Positions 7,983 to 17,048 of a stretch of 64,000 nt of DNA are shown here, piece after piece. The notes beneath the pieces are model-generated. The model was not told where the DNA came from, ran no database searches, and was given only the letters and a program-made list of their open reading frames with translations. A program made the translations under genes and the position numbers. Source of the DNA: Bdellovibrionia bacterium (GTDB lineage Bacteria; Bdellovibrionota; Bdellovibrionia; Bdellovibrionales; JAGQZY01). The stretch covers positions 62,001 through 126,000 of the forward strand of contig JAUHWH010000005.1 of the NCBI GenBank assembly GCA_030424715.1, in the 5' to 3' direction. Each line of letters opens with the position of its first letter. Within the stretch, counting starts at the first letter, position 1.

Positions 7983-10277
7983 GTGGGACTGCGCCTAATG
8001 TCAAGGACGATGAAACTCACTGGTAGAAAGCAATTTGGTCTTGGAATTTTGACGCTTTTCATCATCCTGTTCTTAGGATTTTCCTACACCGACTATAAAA
8101 TTCAGAGACTCATTGAAGACAAGCGCTTTCTCGCCCCCACTCGCTATTATTCAAGCCCGGTCAAATTTTATGTGGGACAGGTGCGCAGTCTCTCTAGCCT
8201 TAAAGATTATTTCTCTCGTGAAGAGTATCGCTCTCGCCCCTTTGGTTCTCCGATCCAGGTGGGTGACTACAGCGTGGGTAACAGGGCCGACTGCGGACAG
8301 ATTGTCAAAGGAGAGAACGAGGTGTTCTCCTGTTTATTATTCCGCGCTCGTTACTCTAAAAAGCTCAACCTGATCAACCTCAACGAGCTTGACCAGATCC
8401 ACAGTATTTTCGTGGGCGAGGATCTAGTGCCATCTCTTTACGCAGAGGCCGATGCCCAGATTTTTGCTCAATATCTCGGGAGTCAGCCCACCCAACAAAT
8501 CAAAGTGGAACTGGGAGACATCCCTCGCTACTGTTTAGACGCTGTGCTTGCCATCGAGGACCCGGACTTTCTGGAGCACAGTGGAATCAGCGTCCGAGGA
8601 CTGACTCGAGCGCTGATCGCCAACTTAAAAAATATTCGCTACTCCCAAGGCGGCAGCACCATCACCCAACAACTGGTAAAAAACTATTTTTTAACTCCAG
8701 AAAAAACCATCAAGCGCAAAGTTATTGAGATCGTCATCTCTTTAATTTTTGAGTTCCGAGTTTCAAAAGACGATATCCTGCAAACCTACCTCAACATCAT
8801 TTACCTAGGACAAAGCGGTGTTTTTGAAGTGCGTGGCTACGGTTCGGCATCAGAGTACTATTTTCAAAAAAGTGTGGACCGGCTGAATTTAGGGGAATGT
8901 GCCATGCTCGCCGCCATCGTCAACAACCCAGGCCGCTTCAACCCAGTCCGCAACCCAGAGAATGCAAAACAACGGCGCACTCGGGTGTTGGATAAAATGA
9001 TGGAGCATGATCGCATCACCCGAGAAGAGTACGACCAAGCTCTTCAGTCTCCCCTGCCCCACTCGTTAAAGTCGAATCTTGCTGACTCGGCCCCTTACTA
9101 TGTCGATGCCGTGAATAAAGAACTTAAGAAGTTGGGTATCGAAGAGCGCTCGGGCCTCGACGTCTATACCGCCCTGGAGCCAGAAGCCCAGCAGCTGGCG
9201 GAGAAGGCAGTGACTCAAGGGATAAAATATTTTGAAAACAACTTGGCTTTTATCAAAAAAATTAAAGAGAGCAAAAAGATCGACCTGCAGGCCACTCTGA
9301 TCGCTAGCAATCCTCTCACCGGTGAAGTTGTGGCCATTGTCGGCGGGCGGGATTTTCGAACCTCGCCCTACAATCGAGCCATTGAAAGCCAACGACAAGT
9401 GGGATCGGTATTTAAACCCATCGTTTATTTGACAGCGTTGCGCTCCCGGGCCCCCACAGGTCAGCTCTATACACCACTGACCCTGATCGACAACAGCCCA
9501 CTGAAACTCGAATACGATCGCCAAGTCTGGGAGCCTAAAAATTACGATGGTCAGTTTTCTGCACCCCTCCCGTTATTTTTTGCTCTCAAAGAGTCAAAGA
9601 ATGTTCCCACCGCCCGACTTGCCGTGGCCGTGGGCTTAGATAATGTCATTGCAACGGCCAGAGATCTGGGAGTGACCTCTGAACTCAAAGAATACCCTTC
9701 ACTCTCTCTCGGCGCCTTTGAACTCAAGCCCATGGAAGTGCTGATGGCTTACAACACCATCTCTCAAATGGGATTACGGCAAGACTTGCAGATTGTAAAA
9801 CGAGTGCAAAACAACCGTGGCGACACACTCTATGTTCATGACAACTGGGGCGAGCCCGTCGGCAATGTCGAAGACTTTAATGTGCTCGTTGGGATGATGA
9901 AAGAAACTCTGATTTCAGGCACCGGCGCCTTCTCTCGAGCCATGGGGTTGAAACACGTGGCGGCTGGCAAAACCGGAACCACCTCCGACACTCGCGATGC
10001 CTGGTTCGCCGGGTTCACTCCCTTTCATACGGCCGTCACTTGGGTTGGGTACGATGACGGCACCCCCCATCGCCTCACCGGTGCTTCTGGAGCTCTGCCA
10101 ATATGGACGAACTATATGCGTGAAATCGCCAAACGCTACGCTAACCGCGACTTCGATTTCTCGAAACAGGTCTACGAAGAAACCCTAGACCGTGACAGCC
10201 TCATTGAACGTGGTGTGCCAGAAGAAAAGGCGCGCGACACTCAGTTAATTTTCCGACGAAAAGACGAATCACAATAA
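7983..10277 (+). CDS. mrcB: Class A penicillin-binding protein (PBP1B-like glycosyltransferase/transpeptidase)
   Basis: Bifunctional peptidoglycan polymerase of up to 764 residues, anchored by one N-terminal membrane helix (about 17-36). A region at about 55-170 resembles the UB2H-type linker of PBP1B. The GT51 domain follows: E192 in I-E-D-P-D-F with H199 (E-D-x-x-F-x-x-H), then G-G-S-T-I-T-Q-Q at 223-230. The transpeptidase domain has the serine motif S-V-F-K near 475, S-K-N near 538 and K-T-G near 662. All catalytic motifs are intact. Several starts are possible (7983, 7998, 8010); none has an ideal ribosome-binding site. The gene is monocistronic and divergent from the DUF507 pair. It polymerises and cross-links septal or lateral wall peptidoglycan at the outer face of the inner membrane. 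Confidence 0.93.
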   Translation: MGLRLMSRTMKLTGRKQFGLGILTLFIILFLGFSYTDYKIQRLIEDKRFLAPTRYYSSPVKFYVGQVRSLSSLKDYFSREEYRSRPFGSPIQVGDYSVGNRADCGQIVKGENEVFSCLLFRARYSKKLNLINLNELDQIHSIFVGEDLVPSLYAEADAQIFAQYLGSQPTQQIKVELGDIPRYCLDAVLAIEDPDFLEHSGISVRGLTRALIANLKNIRYSQGGSTITQQLVKNYFLTPEKTIKRKVIEIVISLIFEFRVSKDDILQTYLNIIYLGQSGVFEVRGYGSASEYYFQKSVDRLNLGECAMLAAIVNNPGRFNPVRNPENAKQRRTRVLDKMMEHDRITREEYDQALQSPLPHSLKSNLADSAPYYVDAVNKELKKLGIEERSGLDVYTALEPEAQQLAEKAVTQGIKYFENNLAFIKKIKESKKIDLQATLIASNPLTGEVVAIVGGRDFRTSPYNRAIESQRQVGSVFKPIVYLTALRSRAPTGQLYTPLTLIDNSPLKLEYDRQVWEPKNYDGQFSAPLPLFFALKESKNVPTARLAVAVGLDNVIATARDLGVTSELKEYPSLSLGAFELKPMEVLMAYNTISQMGLRQDLQIVKRVQNNRGDTLYVHDNWGEPVGNVEDFNVLVGMMKETLISGTGAFSRAMGLKHVAAGKTGTTSDTRDAWFAGFTPFHTAVTWVGYDDGTPHRLTGASGALPIWTNYMREIAKRYANRDFDFSKQVYEETLDRDSLIERGVPEEKARDTQLIFRRKDESQ

Positions 10278-10395
10278 CTTTTGTTTTTTAAAACGAATAA
10301 AAAAACCAGCGAAAACAAAACTTCAAGAGGATCGGTTCGACGAGCGGAGTGGGCTCACCTTAACCTCAAGCCATGGACGACTAAAGATCGGCGGG

Positions 10396-10680
10396 TTATC
10401 GCTTTTCTCTGCGGAGTTTGTTGATTTCGTCTCGGGCAAATTGTGAGGATTCATCCCCCAGGTCCCGTTGGGGTTTGGGATTTTTATCGGTGGAACAGGT
10501 GATGGACGAATTTTGCCCTCCCTGTTGATCCACTGTGCAATGCTCGTCGGAGTCAGCAAGGTCTCCCTTGGCTTGCTCTTGCACTTTCTTGTTAAAGATG
10601 GGGAACTCGAACTCCACCATGTTGCCAAAAGCAGGGAAGACGAAAAAAAGACTGATCAGAATTAAAATTGGCTTTTCCAT
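10396..10680 (-). CDS. Small secreted protein of unknown function
   Basis: A 94-residue protein with a clear N-terminal signal sequence (hydrophobic about 4-18, A-F-G-N-M at the likely cleavage site). The mature part is short, polar and very hydrophilic, with two cysteines (one about residue 48, one about 61) that could form a disulphide, and a basic C-terminus. No relatives recognised. It is isolated between the PBP gene and the gene at 10880. The signal sequence is the main reason to believe it is real. Confidence 0.55.
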   Translation of the reverse strand: MEKPILILISLFFVFPAFGNMVEFEFPIFNKKVQEQAKGDLADSDEHCTVDQQGGQNSSITCSTDKNPKPQRDLGDESSQFARDEINKLRREKR

Positions 10681-10879
10681 GAGCTCTGGCTAGCATTTAC
10701 GGACTCCCTCTAGCAACTGTTGCCATCTCTTTAGTAAACTTTTCTGGCGCGACCTCTTCTCCTTCGGCCCGTCAAGCAAAAGGAGCTGCGTAATTGCTGC
10801 TCTTTTTTTGAGCAAAATAAGGCCTTTACGCTTTTCCTATTGATTCTCAGGGGCGCCTTTGGCTAGTATCTCCCTCCTT

Positions 10880-11410
10880 ATGAGTACTGACCTTCCACCC
10901 GAAGCCTATACCCGAGAAACTCTACAAGCCGCTTTCGACTGGCTACAGAGTCAACCCGACCTGGTTCGCACCAGTGTGCACACGCCAGAACGTTTGGTGG
11001 CCCTTTATCAAAAATCTCAGCGACTCAATGACAACGACCGACCCGTCAGCTCAAAGAAATTCATCACCGATCTAAAAAACTTGGCGACCAGCCTGGATGA
11101 ATTTAGTGGCCCCAGTTCGTCACCCATGCCATCTCGACAATTCTCTTCTCCGGTCACCGCTTCCGTCCTTGAATCTGAGCCTGAGCCAAAGCCCGCCCAA
11201 AGCTCAAAAAAAACCACCCAAACGGTGAAAAAAGCGTCTTTTGAGGTGACCACCAACACCACAACGAGTGATGATGACGTCCTCGCCCTGGACAAGATCA
11301 CGCAAGAGCGCATTCAAAAAGTACAACGTCGCTTTAACCTTGGCTCAGAGGCCGAAGCCACCCGTCTTCTGATCTCACTGGGCTATGAAAAATTCTCAAC
11401 TTTCGAATAG
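10880..11410 (+). CDS. Uncharacterised protein with disordered middle and helical C-terminus
   Basis: A 176-residue protein I do not recognise. Residues about 1-70 are helical and polar, 75-125 are a low-complexity S/P/T/K-rich linker, and the last 40 residues (I-T-Q-E-R-I-Q-K-V to the C-terminus) form a compact predicted helical unit with L-G-S-E-A-E-A-T-R-L-L, reminiscent of ribbon-helix-helix or plasmid-partition type DNA-binding tails. I chose the ATG at 10880; a TTG at 10859 would add seven hydrophobic residues. No good Shine-Dalgarno precedes it. It sits immediately before ileS on the same strand. A regulatory role is only a guess. Confidence 0.6.
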   Translation: MSTDLPPEAYTRETLQAAFDWLQSQPDLVRTSVHTPERLVALYQKSQRLNDNDRPVSSKKFITDLKNLATSLDEFSGPSSSPMPSRQFSSPVTASVLESEPEPKPAQSSKKTTQTVKKASFEVTTNTTTSDDDVLALDKITQERIQKVQRRFNLGSEAEATRLLISLGYEKFSTFE

Positions 11411-11473
11411 AATCCGTTGACCTTCACCCCCCCCATGATAAAGCCTAATGGCTTAGGATAAGGGGTGTTTTTA

Positions 11474-14230
11474 GTGTCTGACCATAAGCAAGCCATCAAG
11501 GAATCAATCAATCTTCCGAAAACCAGTTTCCCGATGAAGGCCAATCTCAACCAGCGAGAGCCAGAGATCATCGCCCAGTGGAACAAAAACCAAACCTATC
11601 ATAAAATGGTCAAAGAAAACGAAGGCAAGACGAACTTCACCATGCCCGATGGACCGCCCTACGCCAATGGTCATATCCATATGGGCCACACACTTAATAA
11701 GTGCCTAAAAGATTTTGTCATCAAATATAAAAACATGGCGGGTTTTCACGCCCCTTATATTCCCGGTTGGGATTGTCATGGTCTTCCTATCGAACACAAC
11801 ATCACCAAAAAACTGGGCGGCAAGGTTCGAGAAAAAACACCCCAGGAGCTGCGCTTATTATGCCGAGCCGAGGCCAATAAATGGGTCGACGTGCAAAAAG
11901 AAGAATTTATTCGCTTAGGCATTCTCGGACAGTGGGAGAACCCTTACCTCACCTTGGACCCCGCGTACGAGGCCGAAGAAGTCCGCGAGTTTGCAAGAAA
12001 CTACAAAAATGGTGTTGTTGTGCAAGGACAAAAACCAGTGCACTGGTGCATCCCCTTGCAGACGGCATTGGCAGAAGCGGAAATTGAATATCAAGATCAC
12101 ACGTCGCCTTCTGTCTACGTCAAATTTGATTACAAGCCGAACAGCAAGTTTGGTGAGTTTTCGAAACCCGTGTCATGCGTTATTTGGACCACAACGCCTT
12201 GGACACTACCGGCGAACGTCGCTGTTTGCCTGCATCCCCAGCTAGAATACGGATTCTTTGAAAGTGACGGCGAATACCTTCTTATCGCCAACGGCATTCA
12301 AGAAAAGTTTGAAGAAGCGACGGGCTTAAAACTCACGGCTCCGGAACAACTTTTTCTAGGAAAAGATTTTGAGTTCGAGAAAGCCAAGCATCCCTTTATT
12401 GAAAGAGACTCTCTGTTTGTTCTCGGTGACCATGTCACCTTGGATTCAGGAAGTGGCGTTGTCCACACCGCCCCCGGACATGGTCATGACGATTACCTGG
12501 TGGGACTGAAATATGACCTCCCCATTCTTAGCCCCGTGGGTCCGAACGGTGCCTTCACAGACGAAGTTCCGAAGTATGAAGGACAAAACGTTTTTAAGTC
12601 GAATGAGGGCATCATTGCCGACTTGCAAGACTCGGGACATCTCATCGCTCGTAAAGACATCAAGCATTCCTACCCCCATTGCTGGCGTACCAAAACACCG
12701 TTGATTTTTAGAAACACCTCGCAGTGGTTTATCTCCATGGACAACGAATCTTACAACATTCGTAAAAAGGCCTTGGCTGAATTGGACAACATTCAATTTG
12801 TGCCCGAATGGGGAGTCAAGCGCCTGACGGCGATGATAGAGAACCGCCCCGACTGGTGTATCAGCCGCCAACGCAACTGGGGAGTGCCCTTACCGGTGCT
12901 GTATTGCACGGGCTGCGAACACCCCTTGATCGATGAAGATATCATGGAGAAAATTGCCACCACCATGGAAAATGGTCTCGGCATTGAAGCCTATCATGAC
13001 ATGCCCATCGAAGAGCTCACCCAAGGGCGGGACTGTGCCGAATGCGGACATAAAGTGTTCAAAAAAGGCACCGACATTTTAGACGTTTGGTTCGACAGCG
13101 GTATCTGTCATGCGGCCGTGCAAAAGAAACGCGATGGGCTTGAGTTCCCGGCAGATCTTTATCTTGAAGGCAGTGATCAACACCGTGGTTGGTTCCAAAC
13201 AAGTCTTTTAACCTCCATAGCCTCTAATGGTAAAGCTCCTTACAAAAGCTTACTCACCCACAACTTCGTCAACGACAGTAAAGGTCGAAAAATGTCCAAG
13301 AGTATGGGCAACGTCGTCGATCCGCTCGACCTTATCAAAAAGTCCGGGGCTGAGCTTTTACGATTGTGGGCCGCCTCACAAGATTATGGCCAAGACATGA
13401 ACTATAGCCAAGAGGGCTTCCAGCGAGTCACGGAAACCTATCGGCGCCTGCGCAACACCATGCGCTTTTTACTGGGCAACATCGAAGACTTTAATTTTGC
13501 TAAAGACCAAGTGGCCTACCAAGATATGCAACCACTGGATCAGTGGGCACTCGACAGAACCTACCAATTTATGAACACGGTTGAAGAGCACTACAATCAT
13601 TTTGAATTCTACAAGGTCTACCATGCCCTCAATAATTTTTTTACAGTGGACCTGTCCTCACACTACCTGGATATTATTAAGGATCGCTTGTACACCTGGA
13701 AAACCGATGGACCCGAACGACGGTCCTGCCAAACGGTGGTTTACCTGCTGACCGAGAAGCTCATTAGACTGATGGCTCCGATCACTTCGTTCTTGAGCGA
13801 AGAGGCCTACTCTCACTTTGCCGGCAAGCAAAAAGAGAGCGTGTTTATGGAGTCCTACCCCAAGGCCCCTGAGCAGTGGAAAAACGAGGCCTTGCGCGCC
13901 ACATTTGAGCAACTCTTCGCTGTGCGAAACGATGTCTCCAAACAATTGGAAGAAGCCCGAGCTGCCAAAAGCATAGGGTCGAGCCTTGAAGCCCAAGTCA
14001 CGGTGTCCGTTCCAAAAGACGAAATGACCGCCCTGAGCCAGTTTTCTCAGCAAATGTTACGTGAATTCTTTATCGTGTCCCAGTTCGAAGCCAAAGAAGG
14101 TCCTGAAATTCATGTCTTGGTGCAAAAAGCGGCTGGCGACAAGTGCCCTCGCTGTTGGAATTACGATACACTTGTCGACACCAACAATTATGGACCTGTG
14201 TGTTCAAAGTGTAACAAGGCGCTTGTATGA
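11474..14230 (+). CDS. ileS: Isoleucyl-tRNA synthetase
   Basis: Class Ia aminoacyl-tRNA synthetase that charges tRNA-Ile and edits misactivated valine. The ATP-binding HIGH motif appears as H-M-G-H about residue 70 and K-M-S-K-S at about 606-610; between them is the CP1 editing domain with T-T-P-W-T-L-P-A-N. There are zinc-type cysteine pairs in the middle (C-T-G-C and C-A-E-C) and a C-terminal zinc ribbon (C-P-R-C ... C-S-K-C), as in bacterial-type IleS. The start is the GTG at 11474, eight bases after AAGGGG; the upstream GTG at 11465 overlaps that site. The last bases overlap lspA by ATGA. A small hairpin AAGCC-TAAT-GGCTT precedes the gene, but no T-box features are visible. Confidence 0.97.
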   Translation: MSDHKQAIKESINLPKTSFPMKANLNQREPEIIAQWNKNQTYHKMVKENEGKTNFTMPDGPPYANGHIHMGHTLNKCLKDFVIKYKNMAGFHAPYIPGWDCHGLPIEHNITKKLGGKVREKTPQELRLLCRAEANKWVDVQKEEFIRLGILGQWENPYLTLDPAYEAEEVREFARNYKNGVVVQGQKPVHWCIPLQTALAEAEIEYQDHTSPSVYVKFDYKPNSKFGEFSKPVSCVIWTTTPWTLPANVAVCLHPQLEYGFFESDGEYLLIANGIQEKFEEATGLKLTAPEQLFLGKDFEFEKAKHPFIERDSLFVLGDHVTLDSGSGVVHTAPGHGHDDYLVGLKYDLPILSPVGPNGAFTDEVPKYEGQNVFKSNEGIIADLQDSGHLIARKDIKHSYPHCWRTKTPLIFRNTSQWFISMDNESYNIRKKALAELDNIQFVPEWGVKRLTAMIENRPDWCISRQRNWGVPLPVLYCTGCEHPLIDEDIMEKIATTMENGLGIEAYHDMPIEELTQGRDCAECGHKVFKKGTDILDVWFDSGICHAAVQKKRDGLEFPADLYLEGSDQHRGWFQTSLLTSIASNGKAPYKSLLTHNFVNDSKGRKMSKSMGNVVDPLDLIKKSGAELLRLWAASQDYGQDMNYSQEGFQRVTETYRRLRNTMRFLLGNIEDFNFAKDQVAYQDMQPLDQWALDRTYQFMNTVEEHYNHFEFYKVYHALNNFFTVDLSSHYLDIIKDRLYTWKTDGPERRSCQTVVYLLTEKLIRLMAPITSFLSEEAYSHFAGKQKESVFMESYPKAPEQWKNEALRATFEQLFAVRNDVSKQLEEARAAKSIGSSLEAQVTVSVPKDEMTALSQFSQQMLREFFIVSQFEAKEGPEIHVLVQKAAGDKCPRCWNYDTLVDTNNYGPVCSKCNKALV

Positions 14231-14721
14231 AAAAGAAATTGATTTTACTCACTCTGATCACCGGAGTCATTGTCGCTCTCGACCAGTACACCAAAGACTT
14301 GATCGTTGCCGCCTTTGAATACGGCGAATCCATGGGAGTGATTCAGAATTTTTTTAACATCACCTATGTCAGAAACTATGGTGCGGCTTTTGGAATGCTC
14401 ACCAAAGTCGAACCCCAGATTCGAGACACTTTTTTTCTCTTGATGCCTCCTTTTGCCATGGCCGTCATTTTGTTTATGCTTAAGATGGCCCCGACTGGTG
14501 AAAAACTCCGTAAGATTGCCCTTTGTGCCGTTTTCGCGGGGGCCCTCGGCAACTACATTGATCGTATCCAGTACGGCTATGTGGTGGATTTTTTAGATTT
14601 TCACTATTACGAGGTTTATGCTTGGCCCGCTTTTAATGTCGCCGACATGTCCATCGTCTGTGGCGTGACAGTCTTGATTCTGCTCGAGCTCTTTTCTCCA
14701 ATGCCCGAGACTAAAAAATAA
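14227..14721 (+). CDS. lspA: Lipoprotein signal peptidase (signal peptidase II)
   Basis: A 164-residue inner-membrane aspartyl protease that removes signal peptides from lipidated prolipoproteins. Four membrane helices are evident. The conserved boxes are present: V-A-L-D-Q-Y-T-K near 16-23, N-Y-G-A-A-F-G at 50-56, G-N-Y-I-D-R at 108-113, V-V-D-F-L-D and N-V-A-D. The catalytic aspartates are D121 and D140, 19 apart as in the Pseudomonas enzyme. It overlaps ileS by four bases, the classic ileS-lspA arrangement, and is followed four bases later by an lgt-like gene. It probably acts on the lipoproteins encoded at 17049 and 53781, among others. Confidence 0.96.
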   Translation: MKKKLILLTLITGVIVALDQYTKDLIVAAFEYGESMGVIQNFFNITYVRNYGAAFGMLTKVEPQIRDTFFLLMPPFAMAVILFMLKMAPTGEKLRKIALCAVFAGALGNYIDRIQYGYVVDFLDFHYYEVYAWPAFNVADMSIVCGVTVLILLELFSPMPETKK

Positions 14722-14725
14722 TTTG

Positions 14726-15520
14726 ATGGAAACGGCCCTGCCAAAGTTTTACACCATTGGCCCTTACCCTGAAATTGATCTTGGGTTCACCACCCTCCCG
14801 ACCTACTACACAATGATCAGTCTGGTTTATTGCCTGTGTATCTTTTGGTTTTACAAACGATGCGAAGATCGTAATTTATCACTCGACAAGGCCATGAATA
14901 TCGGACTGATTGTTCTGCTCGGTGGATTTCTTGGGTCCCGGCTTTTCCATATTTTATTCGAACAGCCAAGGCACTACTTACACAGCCCCATCGAAGTTTT
15001 TTATTTTTGGCAAGGTGGTTTTGTGTTTTACGGCGGCTTTATCATCGCCTATGCATCTGCCTTTTTATACATCCGTAAACAAAAGCTGACTTTTTGGTTG
15101 TGGCACGACACCTTCGCGCCGGTGGCCGCCCTCGGATACGCCTTGGGGCGAGTGGCGTGCTTTTTGGTCGGATGCTGCTACGGCAAGGTCTGCTCTCTCC
15201 CGTGGGCAGTTTCCGTCGAGCAAGTTCATATCGCCTCTGAGAATGTCACCCACCTGTGGCGCCACCCCACGCCTCTTTATGCAACAGCCATGGAACTGCT
15301 TATTTTGGCTTTTCTACTGTGGTACGAAAAGCGCCGGCCTGCGGTCGGCCGGGTGTTTTTGATCTGGGTGATCCTGCACTCTTGTGCTCGTATCCTTATG
15401 GAGACTTACAGAGCCGACCCTCGAGGAGTCGAATGGATGGGGCTCTCCCTTTCGACGATGATCTCAATACTCTTGATCGCCGCCGCCTCCACAGCCCTGG
15501 GTCGTCGAAAGACCCTCTAG
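14726..15520 (+). CDS. Prolipoprotein diacylglyceryl transferase family protein (divergent Lgt)
   Basis: A 264-residue polytopic membrane protein of the Lgt family, which adds diacylglycerol from phosphatidylglycerol to the lipobox cysteine. It has about seven helices, G-G-F-V-F-Y-G-G where Lgt usually has a histidine (H103 in E. coli) before G-G, a G-R-V-A-C-F-x-x-G-C-C-Y-G segment where the signature is usually G-R-x-G-N-F, H-P-T-P-L-Y (usual H-P-S-Q-L-Y), and R-I-L-M-E-x-x-R near the C-terminus. Tyrosine for the histidine and cysteine for the asparagine make it a divergent subgroup, so a second canonical Lgt may exist elsewhere. ATG at 14726 follows lspA by four bases; the preceding TTG could add one residue. 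Confidence 0.8.
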   Translation: METALPKFYTIGPYPEIDLGFTTLPTYYTMISLVYCLCIFWFYKRCEDRNLSLDKAMNIGLIVLLGGFLGSRLFHILFEQPRHYLHSPIEVFYFWQGGFVFYGGFIIAYASAFLYIRKQKLTFWLWHDTFAPVAALGYALGRVACFLVGCCYGKVCSLPWAVSVEQVHIASENVTHLWRHPTPLYATAMELLILAFLLWYEKRRPAVGRVFLIWVILHSCARILMETYRADPRGVEWMGLSLSTMISILLIAAASTALGRRKTL

Positions 15521-15532
15521 TTTTTTACATTT

Positions 15533-15561
15533 TTGACAAATCAGGCAATTCCTCTTTAAAT
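15533..15561 (+). promoter_or_regulatory. Sigma-70-type promoter for the ECF sigma/anti-sigma operon
   Basis: A perfect TTGACA (-35) at 15533-15538 is followed after 17 bases by TTAAAT (-10, four of six matches) at 15556-15561. It lies just after the lgt-like stop and about 50 bases before the likely sigma start. Confidence 0.6.
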
Positions 15562-15610
15562 TTGCCGGCTGCCTCTATATAGTTCGACATAGACAAAGGA
15601 CGGGCCGACC

Positions 15611-16189
15611 ATTTCTCAACAAGACCTTAGCACGTTAGATCTGCAAGAACTCGCGCTTCTCTCGCAAGAAGGAGACAAGGCCGCTTACACCCTGTTTTTA
15701 AACAAGCTCACCCCCTATATAAAAGCCGCCGTAAGGAGCAAGCTGGGCGCCTTGGTCGACTGTGACGATATCAGCCAAGAGTGTCTCATGGGGGTCCACA
15801 AAAGCCTGAGCTCGTACCAGCCCGATCAACCCATCAAACCCTGGGTCTCTGCCATCATCCGCTACAAGCTTGCCGATCATTTTAGAAAGCTCTCTAAAAG
15901 AAGAGAGGATTTCATCGGGGAAAATGACCTTCCCGTCACAATCCCGGCAGAAGATACGAATAATGCTTTAGAAGGCTCGGTTCGGGTTCAAGAAGTTTCA
16001 GTGGTGCTCAGCCAGCTCCCCGACAAACTCCGCCAAGCCCTGGAAATGACTCACATAGAGGGCTTATCTTATGCCGACGCTGCCAACCAAGCGGGAGTGT
16101 CCGAGGTGGCCCTTAGAAAAAGAATTTCACGGGCCTTCGTGAAGGTGAAAAAAGAAGTGGAAAGAAATTTGGAGATCAGCATTGAATAA
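15611..16189 (+). CDS. ECF-family RNA polymerase sigma factor, apparent AUU start
   Basis: Sigma-70 family ECF sigma factor of about 192 residues. Region 2 spans about 10-95 (typical opening with S-Q-E-G-D-K-A-A-Y, then D-C-D-D-I-S-Q-E-C and W-V-S-A-I-I-R-Y-K), and region 4 about 130-185 (L-P-D-K-L-R-Q-A-L, helix-turn-helix G-L-S-Y-A-D-A-A, R-K-R-I-S-R-A). The reading frame opens at 15593 and holds no ATG, GTG or TTG until a TTG at 15752, which would delete the first half of region 2. The best start is ATT at 15611, ten bases after AAAGGA. The final codons overlap the NrsF-type gene, so the pair is coupled. It presumably directs an envelope or oxidative-stress regulon when released from its anti-sigma partner. 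Confidence 0.85.
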   Translation: MSQQDLSTLDLQELALLSQEGDKAAYTLFLNKLTPYIKAAVRSKLGALVDCDDISQECLMGVHKSLSSYQPDQPIKPWVSAIIRYKLADHFRKLSKRREDFIGENDLPVTIPAEDTNNALEGSVRVQEVSVVLSQLPDKLRQALEMTHIEGLSYADAANQAGVSEVALRKRISRAFVKVKKEVERNLEISIE

Positions 16190-16820
16190 AAACGAAAGCC
16201 TTTTCATCGACAAGCTGGCCAGCGACCTGAAACCCGGTCGTCAGTGGAGCCCTGTCCAGAGAGCCCTGCTCTTTGTTGCACTGACGTTGCTGTGCAATGT
16301 TGCGGCTTTTTTAGCATACCAAGGGTTTCGACCGGGATGGACCACTCAACTGCTGCAGTATTGGCGATTTTTGCTAGAGTTGATTTGTGCTGCGATCTTT
16401 ACCGGCAGCTTGGTTCTCACTCTTTTTTCAAAAATGGTTCCGGGGCGAAAGATCTCCGTTCTCTTAAAGAATGTTCTTTGGGTCAGCGGATTGGGTTTCG
16501 CGCTTTCGCTACTCCTCTCTTTCGTGGGAGAAAACAGCATGGCGTCTCGAGTGGGTGCCCGCGGCCTTTGTGTTGAAGAAGTTGTGGTTTACGGTTTTAT
16601 TAGTGCATTCGTTTTTCTTTATTTTGCCCGCAAGACGCCCATTGGTTTGCCTCGCCAGCAGTTTTTCATAATGGGAGTTGCGGCCGGCTTAATCCCTGGG
16701 GGCCTCATGCAGCTGGCTTGTATGTACTCGCCCCTCCACAGCCTCCTCCTCCATTATGTACCCGCTCTTGTAATCGGCCTTCTGACCTTCCTTCTCCTTC
16801 CCCTTTTCAAAAGAAGTTAA
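16182..16820 (+). CDS. NrsF/DUF1109-type membrane anti-sigma factor
   Basis: A 212-residue protein with six predicted membrane helices. It has the DUF1109 (NrsF) pattern: a short cytoplasmic start with L-A-S-D-L-K-P near 12-18, F-R-P-G-W between helices 1 and 2, V-P-G-R after helix 2, a cysteine-glutamate pair (C-V-E-E) before helix 4, and C-M-Y-S-P-L-H-S before the last helix, where family members have a cysteine and histidine. NrsF in Caulobacter holds the ECF factor SigF at the membrane and is thought to sense through its cysteines; the same role here is inferred from pairing and homology. The start is a TTG at 16182, seven bases after GGAG and inside the sigma gene end. Confidence 0.85.
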   Translation: MNKNESLFIDKLASDLKPGRQWSPVQRALLFVALTLLCNVAAFLAYQGFRPGWTTQLLQYWRFLLELICAAIFTGSLVLTLFSKMVPGRKISVLLKNVLWVSGLGFALSLLLSFVGENSMASRVGARGLCVEEVVVYGFISAFVFLYFARKTPIGLPRQQFFIMGVAAGLIPGGLMQLACMYSPLHSLLLHYVPALVIGLLTFLLLPLFKRS

Positions 16821-17048
16821 AAAAACCTAGAAATGGATGAAGAGCCTTCTCATTTTTAAAAGAACCTAAAACACCTCAAAAATCCCGTACTTTTTACACA
16901 CCCGGTGACAACTTACGGAAAATCCCGTTTTTTCTTGGCATCGACATTCGTAAGGTACCGAAAATACTGGATTAATATGGGCACATCTTGGCACAGTCTG
17001 TGAATATATAATGGTCGTAACCGTTTAATAACAAAAGTGAGGTATAGA

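Noticed and set aside
11405-11473. T-box or other leader upstream of ileS
   Set aside because: Only a five-base hairpin is present; no T-box sequence, specifier loop or terminator is seen in the short leader.
17000-17020. TTGGCAC-like sigma-54 site before the lipoprotein gene
   Set aside because: The -24 part matches, but the -12 position reads GTGA and lacks the needed GC, so I do not call it.
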